This document shows positions 8,097 through 15,772 of a stretch of 64,000 nucleotides of DNA, one piece after another. The position numbers and the translations under genes are program-made. The DNA lies in the NCBI RefSeq assembly GCF_030269765.1, contig NZ_BSTX01000001.1, forward strand, positions 2,597,571-2,661,570. Direction: 5' to 3'. The first letter of the stretch is position 1, and every line of letters begins with the position of its first letter. The DNA is from Actinorhabdospora filicis (GTDB taxonomy: Bacteria; Actinomycetota; Actinomycetes; Mycobacteriales; Micromonosporaceae). The notes below the pieces were generated by a model. The model was not told the DNA's origin. It did no database searches and worked only from the letters and a program-made list of their open reading frames with translations.

Positions 8097-9242
8097 TCAC
8101 CAGCCGATACGGGCGCGCAGCTGGCCGTCCGGCGTCACGGTCAGCACCAGGCCGCCCTCGACGGCGACCGGGTTCTCGCCGGGCAGCTCCCAGGTCTCCC
8201 CGTTCAGGACGTTCACCGCCCAGGACTTCGTGCCGTCGCCGACCAGCACCGTGCCGTCCCCGGCGACGGCGCGCAGCTCACCGGAGCCGCTCCCGAGATC
8301 CACCGTCCACGCCCGCGAGCCGCCGACGTTGCCGGTGAGGGTGCGCCCGGACGCCGCCACCGCCACCCCGTCCAGCGCGGTCAGCAGCTTCTCCCCGGAG
8401 GGCAGCGGGTAGACCGCCCCGGTGGCCAGGTCGAGGACCCGCGAGCCGTCGTCGTCATGGAGGAGACCGCCCACGCCGCCGCAGTCCGACCAGGTGGCCC
8501 GCCACATCTCCGCGCCGGTGGCCGGGTCGAGGCGCTTGAACACGCCCGGCTCACCGAGGTCGAAGAGCACGCCCTGGCAGAAGCGGGGCTGGATGACCGG
8601 GGCCCACGCGGGTGAGGCGCCGGTGTTGAGGTCGACGGGCGTCGGCGCGCAGCCCGTGAACACCGCCGTCGACGTGCCCGCCCACGGCAGCAGCGAGTTC
8701 TCCGTCCCGCACACCTTCCCCGACCACAGCTCCGAACCGTCGGCGAGCCCGTAGGCGACCACGTCGCAGGACTGCCCGGCGCAGCGCACGAACGCCAGGG
8801 CCTTGTCGGTGACGACCTCCTGGAGCGAGGCGCCGTCGTCCCAGCCGCGCCGCAACCCGAAGCCGTCCTCGCCGGTGGCCATGTCGACCACCCGCCACTG
8901 CCCGGACCGGTTCTCGTCGTCGATCTGCCCGAGCACCAGGCGCGTCCCGGCGAGCACGCGCGTGGTGTGCCCGGCGGCGAAGGGGACGCTGCGCCGCGCC
9001 ACCCCGCTCACCTTGTCCAGGTACTCCACCGTCGACCCGGTGAACACCGCGACGGTCGCGCCCGCCACGTGCGCTTCGAGCGGGACGGAGACGTCGGAGA
9101 CGCGCGCCGTCCACAGCGGATCGGCGGCCGCGCGCGAGGGCTCCGAGCGCAGGGTCAGCGAGCCGATGAACACCACCACGGCCGCCAGGACGACCAGGAG
9201 GAGGACGAGTAATCTGCGGCGGGCGCGCGCGGTGTCAGTCAT
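8097..9242 (-). CDS. Membrane-anchored PQQ-type beta-propeller protein (copy 3)
   Basis: 381 residues, the shortest copy. The N-terminus MTDTARARRRLLVLLLVVLA is an anchor helix after an Arg-rich stretch, with almost no cytoplasmic tail. Blades include EYLDKVSGVARRSVPF, VVDMATGEDGFGL, RLDPATGAEMWRATW and VLDLATGAVYPLPSG. It has more cysteines than its neighbours (VRCAGQSCDVVAYGL, GKVCGTENSLL, TGCAPTPVD, RFCQG, SDCGG), consistent with an exported, disulfide-bonded domain. The AGQSCDVVAYGLADG segment matches the cysteine-bearing blade of copy 1. Confidence 0.84.
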   Translation of the reverse strand: MTDTARARRRLLVLLLVVLAAVVVFIGSLTLRSEPSRAAADPLWTARVSDVSVPLEAHVAGATVAVFTGSTVEYLDKVSGVARRSVPFAAGHTTRVLAGTRLVLGQIDDENRSGQWRVVDMATGEDGFGLRRGWDDGASLQEVVTDKALAFVRCAGQSCDVVAYGLADGSELWSGKVCGTENSLLPWAGTSTAVFTGCAPTPVDLNTGASPAWAPVIQPRFCQGVLFDLGEPGVFKRLDPATGAEMWRATWSDCGGVGGLLHDDDGSRVLDLATGAVYPLPSGEKLLTALDGVAVAASGRTLTGNVGGSRAWTVDLGSGSGELRAVAGDGTVLVGDGTKSWAVNVLNGETWELPGENPVAVEGGLVLTVTPDGQLRARIGW

Positions 9243-9258
9243 GCCCGCATGCTACGGC

Positions 9259-10644
9259 TCAGCGGGTCCGCCGCAGGGACACCAGGTCACCGGCGGCGGT
9301 GATCAGGACACCGTCGGCGAGCCCGATCGGCATCGAGCCGTCGCGGAAGCCGCCGACGGCGCCGGTGGCGACGTTCACCGTCCACACGCGACGGCCCTCG
9401 GCGGGGCGGCGGCCGGTCATGCCGCCGATCACCAGCAGCCCGTCCTGGACGGCGTAGCGCTCGACGATGACCGCGCCGTCGACGAGCGCGGCGGTCCAGC
9501 GCTCGGCGCCGCTCGCGCGGTCGGTGGCGCGCAGGGTCCCGGCGTCGCGGTCGATGTCGACGAGGACGCCGCGGTCGGCCACGAGCATGTCACCGGCGCC
9601 GACGGGGTGGGTCTCGCCGGTGGCGAGGTCGACGAGGTCCTCGACGTGGGAGGCGCCGGCGGTGTTGTACTCGTCGACGAGGAGCCCGTCGGCGAAGCCG
9701 ATGCCCTCGGAGCGGGAGCGGCCGCCGTAGTCGCCGTGCACGGCGGTGTCCCAGAGAGTGGCGCCGGTGGCGGGGTCGAGGCGGGCGAGGCGTCCACCGG
9801 CGCCCGACAGCAGCGCGTCGCCGACGATGAACAGGTTCACCATCGGCCGGTTCCAGCCGCCCAGGACGGTGCCGCCGGCCAGGTCGATGACGGAGTGGGC
9901 GCCGTCGGCGCCCTCCACCAGCGCGATGCCCCGGCCGGGGTCGACGGGGATCGTGGGGAAGTCGTTGGCCGCGTCGAGGCGGCGGCCGGTCTGGCGCAGC
10001 CCGTCGACGGTCTCGGGCAGGTAGACGGTGGTCGCGCCGGGCGTCTCGTGCCGCCAGGCGAGCTCGCCGGTGGCCAGTTCGTAGCCCTCCAGGACGCAGC
10101 CGGTGTCGCCCTCCCACACGCAGTCGGCGACGGCGAGGACGTCCCCGACGAGGCTCATCCAGGCCGCCTCCTGGGGGCGGTGGGCGCGTTCCAGGTGGTA
10201 GCGGGTGACGCCGCTGGCGAGGTCGATGACCTCCACGTCGAGGGAGAAGGTGACGCCCCGGTCCCAGATGACCACGCCGTCGCGGACGGAGATGTTCTGC
10301 TCGACGTACCAGATGCCCAGGCCATTGAGCTCGTTCACGTCCCAGGTCCGGCGCCACAGCTCGCCGCCGGTGGCGCGGTCGAGGGCGGCCATGCCGTTGT
10401 GCGCGGCGACCAGGACGACGGGCCCGGACACGCGCGCGACGAGCGCCTCGCCGAGTTCGGGGTCCAGGGACGCCGTCCACGCCGGGGCCGGGTCGACGAC
10501 GGTGGCGGGCGGGCCCGGCAGGTTCGCCGCGTAGGTGATCGCCGAGGCCGCCAGCAGCGCGGTGACGGCGAGCGCGGCCAGCAGCGGGCGTGCGCTTAAC
10601 CGGGGCGGGAGGGCCTCGGGGGCGTCCAGGTCGATGACGGCCAT
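9259..10644 (-). CDS. Membrane-anchored PQQ-type beta-propeller protein (copy 4)
   Basis: 461 residues from ATG 10644 (MAVIDLDAPEALPPRLSARP). The frame remains open far upstream, but that region is the antisense of the phosphate transporter gene and is rejected. One transmembrane helix (about 21-40, LLAALAVTALLAASAITYAA) is followed by blades ALDRATGGELWRRTWD, YELATGELAWRHETPG, RLDPATGATLWDTAVHG and NVATGAVGGFRDGSMP. The DCVWEGDTGCVLEGYEL segment aligns with the cysteine blade of copies 1 and 3. First gene of the four-gene run; the pit terminator hairpin lies just upstream. Confidence 0.85.
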   Translation of the reverse strand: MAVIDLDAPEALPPRLSARPLLAALAVTALLAASAITYAANLPGPPATVVDPAPAWTASLDPELGEALVARVSGPVVLVAAHNGMAALDRATGGELWRRTWDVNELNGLGIWYVEQNISVRDGVVIWDRGVTFSLDVEVIDLASGVTRYHLERAHRPQEAAWMSLVGDVLAVADCVWEGDTGCVLEGYELATGELAWRHETPGATTVYLPETVDGLRQTGRRLDAANDFPTIPVDPGRGIALVEGADGAHSVIDLAGGTVLGGWNRPMVNLFIVGDALLSGAGGRLARLDPATGATLWDTAVHGDYGGRSRSEGIGFADGLLVDEYNTAGASHVEDLVDLATGETHPVGAGDMLVADRGVLVDIDRDAGTLRATDRASGAERWTAALVDGAVIVERYAVQDGLLVIGGMTGRRPAEGRRVWTVNVATGAVGGFRDGSMPIGLADGVLITAAGDLVSLRRTR

Positions 10645-10658
10645 GCCGGAAGCATACG

Positions 10659-10688
10659 GCGGGGGCGGCCCCGAAGGACCGCCCCCGC
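10659..10688 (-). terminator. Terminator-like hairpin behind the phosphate transporter gene
   Basis: A perfect 10-bp GC stem (10659-10668 with 10679-10688) with a 10-base loop lies 12 bases past the pit stop on the minus strand. There is no T-run, which is common for actinomycete terminators. It would insulate the phosphate unit from the beta-propeller genes. Confidence 0.45.
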
Positions 10689-10700
10689 TCGGTGCCGGGT

Positions 10701-11705
10701 CTATCGGAAGAGGGGGTTCACCAGGAAGTACACCCCGGCGGCGACCAGGGCCGCGGCGGGGAACGTGAGCACCCAGGCGATGACGATGTTGCCCGCGACG
10801 CCCCAGCGGACGGCGTTCTTGCCCTTGGTCGCGCCCACGCCCATGATCGCCGAGGTGATCGTGTGGGTGGTCGAGATGGGGGCGCCGAAGGCGAGCGCGT
10901 TGGCGTAGAGGACGCCGGAGGCGACCGTCTCGGCGGCGAAGCCCTCGGGCGGGCCGAGGTGGATGACGCGGCGTCCGAGGGTGCGGATGATGCGCCAGCC
11001 ACCGGCGTAGGTGCCCAGGGCGAGCACGCCGGCGGAGGTGAAGAACACCCACTGCGGGATGTGCTCGGTGTTGTCCTGGTAGCCGCCGACGAACAGGGCC
11101 AGGACCACGATGCCCATGGTCTTGGCGGCGTCCTGCATGCCGTGTCCGACGGCCATGCCGGCCGCCGAGACGGACTGGGCGATGCGGAAGCCGCGGTTGA
11201 GTTTGGCGGGGTTCTTGCGGCGGAAGATCCACATGATGGCGATCATCACGAAGTAGCCGAGGATGAAGCCGAGGACGGGGGAGGCGACCATCGGGATGAT
11301 GACCTTCTCCAGGATCCCGCCCCACAGGACGGTGCCGCCGCCGACGAGGGTCGCGCCGACCAGGCCGCCGAACAGTGCGTGCGAGGACGACGACGGGAGC
11401 CCGAACCACCAGGTGATGAGGTTCCAGGCGATGGCGCCCATGACGCCGGCCAGGATGATGGAGAGACTGTGCTTGACCGGCGGCAGGTCCACGATGCCGC
11501 TGCCGACGGTCTTGGCGACCTTCGCGCCCAGGTGGGCGCCGACGAAGTTGCCGACCGCGGCCAGGCCGAGGGCGATGCGCGGGGTCAGTGCGCGCGTCGA
11601 GACCGACGTCGCGATGGCGTTCGCCGCGTCGTGGAACCCGTTGGTGTAATCGAAGGCCATCGCGGCGATGATCACCGCGATGACTCCGATCAGCATGGCG
11701 TCCAC
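10701..11705 (-). CDS. pit: Inorganic phosphate transporter, PiT family
   Basis: 334-residue integral membrane protein of the PiT family, which moves inorganic phosphate (often as metal-phosphate) with protons. The PiT signature is seen twice in inverted halves: FDYTNGFHDAANAIATSVST near the N-terminus and GAPISTTHTITSAIMGVGAT near the C-terminus, plus GLPSSSSHALFGGLVGA. About ten hydrophobic helices are visible. Transcribed after the DUF47 gene, with a 5-base gap, the usual arrangement for low-affinity phosphate uptake in actinomycetes. The candidate PHO box upstream of the partner gene suggests phosphate control. Confidence 0.95.
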   Translation of the reverse strand: MDAMLIGVIAVIIAAMAFDYTNGFHDAANAIATSVSTRALTPRIALGLAAVGNFVGAHLGAKVAKTVGSGIVDLPPVKHSLSIILAGVMGAIAWNLITWWFGLPSSSSHALFGGLVGATLVGGGTVLWGGILEKVIIPMVASPVLGFILGYFVMIAIMWIFRRKNPAKLNRGFRIAQSVSAAGMAVGHGMQDAAKTMGIVVLALFVGGYQDNTEHIPQWVFFTSAGVLALGTYAGGWRIIRTLGRRVIHLGPPEGFAAETVASGVLYANALAFGAPISTTHTITSAIMGVGATKGKNAVRWGVAGNIVIAWVLTFPAAALVAAGVYFLVNPLFR

Positions 11706-11710
11706 GGGTG

Positions 11711-12337
11711 CTAAGACTCCTTGACCGCGATGGTCTCGATGGTGTTGGCCACGTGCTCGAAGGCGTCGCAGGCGGCTTCGAGTTCGTCGGCGACCTCCTT
11801 CATCTTGAGCACGGTGAGGGCGTCGTACTCGCCGGAGAAGAGCCGGACGAGCAGCATCCGGTAGGCGCGGTCGCCGTCGTTCTCCAGGCGGTTGACCTCG
11901 ACCCAGTAGTCCTTGAGGTCCTTCATGCCCTTCAGGCGCGGCATGGCGTCGGCGGTGAGCCGGGCCTGCGCGTTCAGCACGTCGAAGAGGTCGATCATCT
12001 CGCGCGGCGGCGCGGGCAGCTCGGACAGGCCGTAGAGGTACACCAGGTTCCCGGCGGCCTCGATGTGGTCCAGGACGTCGTCGAGCTGGGAGCCGAGGGC
12101 GTACATGTCCTCGCGGTCCAGCGGCGTGACGAAGGTCGAGTTGATCTTGTTGTACAGATCGTGGGTGAGCTGGTCATTGTCGTGTTCGACCTCGACCAGG
12201 CGCTCGGAGACCGACTGGGTGTCGGTGCCGGGGACCGCCAGCTCGGAGAGGATCTCCATGCCGCGCACCAGGTTCTGGCCCGCCCGGGTGAAGAACTGGT
12301 AGAACGCGTCGTCTTGCGGACGCAGCGAGAATCGCAC
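11711..12337 (-). CDS. DUF47 (PhoU-like) partner of the Pit transporter
   Basis: 208 residues, all-helical, PhoU-fold DUF47 protein (MRFSLRPQDDAFYQFFTRAG is typical of the family start). Segments such as LDREDMYALGSQLDDVLDHI and VNRLENDGDRAYRMLLV carry the Glu/Asp pattern that in PhoU-like proteins binds metals. DUF47 proteins are encoded beside Pit transporters and modulate them; here the gene is 5 bases upstream of pit. Full length for the family. First gene of the two-gene unit. Confidence 0.93.
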   Translation of the reverse strand: MRFSLRPQDDAFYQFFTRAGQNLVRGMEILSELAVPGTDTQSVSERLVEVEHDNDQLTHDLYNKINSTFVTPLDREDMYALGSQLDDVLDHIEAAGNLVYLYGLSELPAPPREMIDLFDVLNAQARLTADAMPRLKGMKDLKDYWVEVNRLENDGDRAYRMLLVRLFSGEYDALTVLKMKEVADELEAACDAFEHVANTIETIAVKES

Positions 12338-12352
12338 CTCGTACCTCGATGG

Positions 12353-12374
12353 CTATGAGAACTACAGATGAACG
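12353..12374 (-). promoter_or_regulatory. Candidate PHO box (two 11-base direct units)
   Basis: On the minus strand GTTCATCTGTA (12374-12364) is followed immediately by GTTCTCATAGC (12363-12353), 16 bases before the DUF47 start. Streptomyces PhoP sites are built of 11-base direct units beginning G(G/T)TCA; the first unit fits well, the second partly. Position upstream of a phosphate uptake unit supports the reading. A longer inverted repeat (12380-12388 with 12423-12431) stands just above it. Confidence 0.42.
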
Positions 12375-12471
12375 CGCACGGTTGCGCAGTCACCATACCC
12401 GGAGGTGGATCACCCGACTCGGCGCAACCGCACAAGTCCACCCAGTGTCCCCTACCGGACTGGAAGGTTTC

Positions 12472-14442
12472 TCATGAAGCCGCCTTGAGCCGGGACAAAG
12501 CGCCCGCCACCTTCTCCTTGTCGGTGGTGTACCAGAGCGGGGGCAGGGATTCGCGCAGGTAACGGCCGTAGGAGCGGGCGGTCTCCAGGCGCGGGTCGAG
12601 GACGGCGACCACGCCCTTGTCGTCCACGCTGCGGATGAGGCGCCCGACGCCCTGGGCGAGGCGGATCGCGGCGTACGGGACGCTCACCTGCGCGAAGCCC
12701 GAGCCGCCGGAGTTGTCGGCGGCGGCGCTGCGGGCGGCGGTGAGCGGCTCGTCGGGACGCGGGAACGGCAGCCGGTCGACGACCACGAGCTGGCAGGAGT
12801 CGCCGGGCACGTCCACGCCCTGCCAGAGGCTCATGACGCCCAGTAGGCACGTCTCGGGTTCGGCGCGGAAGCGGCGGACCAGCGGTGCCAGCGACTCCTC
12901 GCCCTGGAGCAGGATCGGCAGATCGGTGCGCTCGCGCAGGACCTCGGCGGCGCGCTCGGCGGCCTTCCGCGAGGAGAACAGCCCGAGCGTGCGCCCACCG
13001 AGGGCGGTGACCAGGCGCACCAGCTCGTCGGCGGCGGCCTCCGACAGGCCCGACATGCCCGGCTTCGGCAGGTGCGAGGCGACGTAGAGGATGCCCTGCT
13101 TGCGGTACTCGAAGGGCGAGCCGACGTCGAGGGTGTCGTAGTCGCCCTCGTCGAGGCCGAGGGAACGCGCGGCGGAGTCGAACTTGCCGCCCAGGGTCAG
13201 GGTCGCCGAGGTCGCCACGACCGTGCGCTCGGCGAACAGCTCCTGCCCGAGGATGCCCGCCACCGACAGCGGCGCGACGGTGAGCTGCCTGCGGCGTCCC
13301 TCGCCGTCGCCCCAGATGACGTCGTGCTCGGACTCCAGGAGGAAGCGCTGGACGACGTCGCGCAGGTCGGTGACACCGGTCTTGGCCTGCTGCTTGGTGA
13401 CCGATTCCTCGTCCTTGCCGACGGTGATCTCGCTCGCGCCCTCGCGGCAGGCGCCCTCCAGCAGCGTCAGCGCCTCGCGCATCGCGGCCGGGATCTGCGT
13501 GAGGCGTCCCGGCGGCAGGTTCATCAGCGCGGCGTCGAAGGCCGCCCCGGCGTCGGCGAACTTCTCCTTCACCTCGCGCGAGACGAAGGACCCCGCCCGG
13601 CGCATGACCCGCTCGATACCGGCCACGGTGACCTCGGCCTGCGCGGCCCCGGTGGCCCGGTCGGCCAGCTCGTGGGCCTCGTCGACGATCAGCAGGTCGT
13701 GCTCGGGGAGGACCTTGCGGCCATTGAGGAGGTCGATGGACAGCAGCGAGTGGTTGGTGACGACGATGTCGGCCTCACGGGCCTGGCCGCGGGCCTTCTC
13801 GGCGAAGCAGATGTCGCCCTGCGCGCACTTCATCGCCCCCGGGCACTCGCGCGCCGAGACCGACACCCCGCGCCACACCACGTCCGGGACGCCCGGGTCC
13901 AGCTCGTCGCGGTCGCCGGTCTCGGTGTCGTTGGCCCAGTCGTGCAGGCGCGTGACGTGCTTCTCCATCTTGCTGGCCTGCCCCAGCCACGAACCCCCGT
14001 CGAGGGTGTCCTGCTCGTCCTCGGCTTCGGGCGAGGCGAGCTTGGCGGCGCACAGGTAGTGGTGGCGGCCCTTCAGGACCGCGAACGACGGTCGCCGCCC
14101 CAGCACCCCCTCGGTGGCGTCGGCCAGGCGCGGCAGGTCGGTGTCCACGAGCTGCGCCTGGAGCGCCAGCGTCGCGGTGGACACCACGACGGGCCGGTCG
14201 GAGAGGAGCGAGGGCACGAGGTAGCCGATGGACTTGCCGGTGCCGGTGCCCGCCTGCACGAGGAGGTGGCTGCCGGTCTCACGCGCGCGGTCGATGGCGG
14301 CGGCCATCTGCTGCTGCCCGGGGCGGACCTGGCCACCCGGGACGGCCGCGATGGCGGCGTCCAGCAGCGCGTTCACCCGTTCGTTCGTCGGTTCGGCTGT
14401 CTCGTCGCTTTGAGGGGTCTCCCCGAGTTCTCCACCGGCCAC
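12472..14442 (-). CDS. dinG: DinG-like ATP-dependent DNA helicase (XPD-type, Fe-S)
   Basis: 656 residues from GTG 14442; the frame is open to 14580 but that overlaps the peptide gene. Superfamily 2 helicase of the DinG/YoaA group, 5'-3' DNA unwinding in repair. Walker A GTGTGKS (residues 65-71) and DEAH box (LLIVDEAHELAD) are seen, as are later motifs VVATSATLTLGGKFD and RLAQGVGRLIRS (Q-x-x-G-R-x-x-R, motif VI). Cysteines at HHYLCAAKL, ARECPGAMKCAQGDICFAE are the four expected Fe-S cluster ligands of the XPD family. Start lacks a good ribosome binding site; GTG 14375 is an alternative. Confidence 0.92.
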   Translation of the reverse strand: MAGGELGETPQSDETAEPTNERVNALLDAAIAAVPGGQVRPGQQQMAAAIDRARETGSHLLVQAGTGTGKSIGYLVPSLLSDRPVVVSTATLALQAQLVDTDLPRLADATEGVLGRRPSFAVLKGRHHYLCAAKLASPEAEDEQDTLDGGSWLGQASKMEKHVTRLHDWANDTETGDRDELDPGVPDVVWRGVSVSARECPGAMKCAQGDICFAEKARGQAREADIVVTNHSLLSIDLLNGRKVLPEHDLLIVDEAHELADRATGAAQAEVTVAGIERVMRRAGSFVSREVKEKFADAGAAFDAALMNLPPGRLTQIPAAMREALTLLEGACREGASEITVGKDEESVTKQQAKTGVTDLRDVVQRFLLESEHDVIWGDGEGRRRQLTVAPLSVAGILGQELFAERTVVATSATLTLGGKFDSAARSLGLDEGDYDTLDVGSPFEYRKQGILYVASHLPKPGMSGLSEAAADELVRLVTALGGRTLGLFSSRKAAERAAEVLRERTDLPILLQGEESLAPLVRRFRAEPETCLLGVMSLWQGVDVPGDSCQLVVVDRLPFPRPDEPLTAARSAAADNSGGSGFAQVSVPYAAIRLAQGVGRLIRSVDDKGVVAVLDPRLETARSYGRYLRESLPPLWYTTDKEKVAGALSRLKAAS

Positions 14443-14486
14443 CCGGGCGACGCTACCGGGCGGGTCCGACAAAAGGGTTCGGGGGT

Positions 14487-14515
14487 GGGACGCGCCCGGG
14501 TGGTGGACGCGTCCC
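14487..14515 (-). terminator. Terminator-like hairpin behind the six-cysteine peptide gene
   Basis: A perfect 8-bp stem (14487-14494 with 14508-14515) with a 13-base loop lies 35 bases after the peptide stop on the minus strand. Read in that direction, ...AACCCTTTTGTC follows, with a short T-run. It would separate the peptide gene from dinG. Confidence 0.45.
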
Positions 14516-14549
14516 GCTCCGGCGCGCCCCCGCGCGGGCCGGAGGTGGG

Positions 14550-14753
14550 TCAGACGCAGCGCATGCTGGTGCGCGAGCACTTACAGGTGAGCTTGCCGTT
14601 GACGATGGTCCAGCCGCACTCGATCCAGTAGTTGTTCGAGCTGCACATGCTCATGTCGGTGCAGATGTCCCGCGTGCCGATCTGCGCGGCGGCGGTGGAC
14701 TCGGGAACGAGACGGCGGACGAGGCGGTCGGCGAGGTTCGTGATGAGTCGCAT
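14550..14753 (-). CDS. Six-cysteine small peptide, possible secreted peptide or RiPP precursor
   Basis: 67 residues. The start is clear: GTGAAAGGAGAGTC precedes the ATG. The first ~24 residues (MRLITNLADRLVRRLVPEST) form an amphipathic, positively charged leader-like helix without a hydrophobic signal core; it ends in AAA. The remaining part holds six cysteines (DICTDMSMCSSN, WIECGW, LTCKCSRTSMRC) plus Trp and Tyr, like a disulfide- or thioether-bridged core. No modification enzyme is nearby: neighbours are dinG and a gene-free stretch. Short leader-plus-Cys-core peptides of this look are found in actinomycetes, but I recognise no described family. Gene reality is well supported by the ribosome binding site and terminator; function is open. 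Confidence 0.75.
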   Translation of the reverse strand: MRLITNLADRLVRRLVPESTAAAQIGTRDICTDMSMCSSNNYWIECGWTIVNGKLTCKCSRTSMRCV

Positions 14754-14952
14754 GACTCTCCTTTCACGTGAGCCGCGCCATCCGGGCGGATGGGATGGAA
14801 CTGAGATGGAAGGGACGACGCGGTCGGGCCGACCCTAACCTCGCGGAGATCGACTGCGCTGTCCCTTATGGACAAAGCGGGGGAATCGGGTCGCCCCCGC
14901 TGGGAGAGTGAGGCGTGCCCGAAGACTTCACCCACGCCGGAACAGCCCCGTG

Positions 14953-15139
14953 ACCACGACGCAACCGCATGCCGAGGCACGAGCACGACCACCGCCGGGA
15001 GAGAGGTGTCTTGATCGCGTGTCCATGAACGACGCGCGCGTGCGGCGGCGCAACCAACCCCCACAACCACGACGCAACCGTGTGCCGAAAAACGAAGCCC
15101 TCCTCCGGCTCGGGAGAAGTGTTTTGACTTCCGGGGTCC
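14953..15139. repeat. Diverged ~73-base direct duplication
   Basis: Copy A at 14953-15024 and copy B at 15066-15139 both begin with ACCACGACGCAACCG, continue with TGCCGA, and both contain GGGAGA(GA)GGTGT(C/T)TTGA-like and GTCC blocks at matching distances. The 15-base opening is identical; the rest is diverged. Possibly a small dispersed intergenic element. Confidence 0.5.
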
Positions 15140-15165
15140 AGGGGACGGAGTTCCCTGGTCTGGTC

Positions 15166-15205
15166 CAGGGCGAAGCGCCTGGTCGGGTGCAGGGCGAAGC
15201 GCCTG
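15166..15205. repeat. Two direct copies of a 16-base unit
   Basis: CAGGGCGAAGCGCCTG occurs at 15166-15181 and again at 15190-15205 (24-base period). Each copy has a central GGCG/CGCC inverted element. A CCCTGG/CCAGGG hairpin (15153-15170) adjoins. Confidence 0.6.
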
Positions 15206-15338
15206 CGCTCTCGCACCAACAGCCCGCAACCGGCCGGGACACCGCAGGAGCCACCCACCCGAAGTGAACCCACCCCGATCTCAGGGTCCCCCGGGTGTCT
15301 TCCCCCATGGCCCCAACGGTTCCCCGCCCCTGGCGTCG

Positions 15339-15772
15339 ATGATCATGCCCCCTCGCCCCTACGCCTTCCTCGTCTTCACCTTCGCCCTGGCGGTCCCGTT
15401 CTGGGCGGCCGGTTTCCTCATCGACACCTCTTCCCTCCCGATCGACCTGCCGGTCAGCGCCCTCCAGGCCGTAGCGCCTACACCGAGGAGATCGGCTCGC
15501 CTCGGACCCACCCGCCGATGTGGACGGTGGGCATGGTGCTGACCAGCACCGCTCTGCGCGTGGTGATGATGCGCGTGCACCTGGCCACCGGCGCGGTCCT
15601 GGCGGCGGTGGTCCTGCACGACATGGTCAACGTCGCCGAGTTCGCCTACCCGGCCGGCGGTTCGCACTTCGACCCGCTCATCGCCGGGGCCGTCACCATC
15701 GCCTTGGCGGCGGCCCTGTCACTCCAGCGCCAGCAGCGCCGCCCCGATCCATCCCGCGTCGTTGCCCAGTGA
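15339..15772 (+). pseudogene. Decayed CPBP-type membrane protease
   Basis: The first part (from ATG 15339) reads MIMPPRPYAFLVFTFALAVP, then FWAAGF and LPIDLPVSALQAVAP, the typical first helices of CPBP/CAAX-like intramembrane proteases. After about 15475 the sense continues in another frame: YTEEIGSPRTHPP, the EE motif, then a hydrophobic stretch and VLHDMVNVAEFAYPAGG to the stop at 15772. The ~434-base remnant is far shorter than the usual ~270 codons, so the middle is deleted as well as frameshifted. The 3' end overlaps the convergent ROK kinase gene by 54 bases. Confidence 0.65.

Larger units (their letters stand above)
14754..15338. other. Gene-free stretch with diverged repeats
   Basis: About 585 bases with no credible gene on either strand. 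It should hold the promoter of the peptide gene; the palindrome TGTCCCTTATGGACA (14860-14874) may be an operator. It also holds a diverged ~73-base duplication and a short tandem repeat described separately. Confidence 0.6.

Noticed and set aside
14908..15267. Small plus- and minus-strand ORFs in the gene-free stretch
   Set aside because: No ribosome binding sites, low-complexity composition, repeats account for the open frames.
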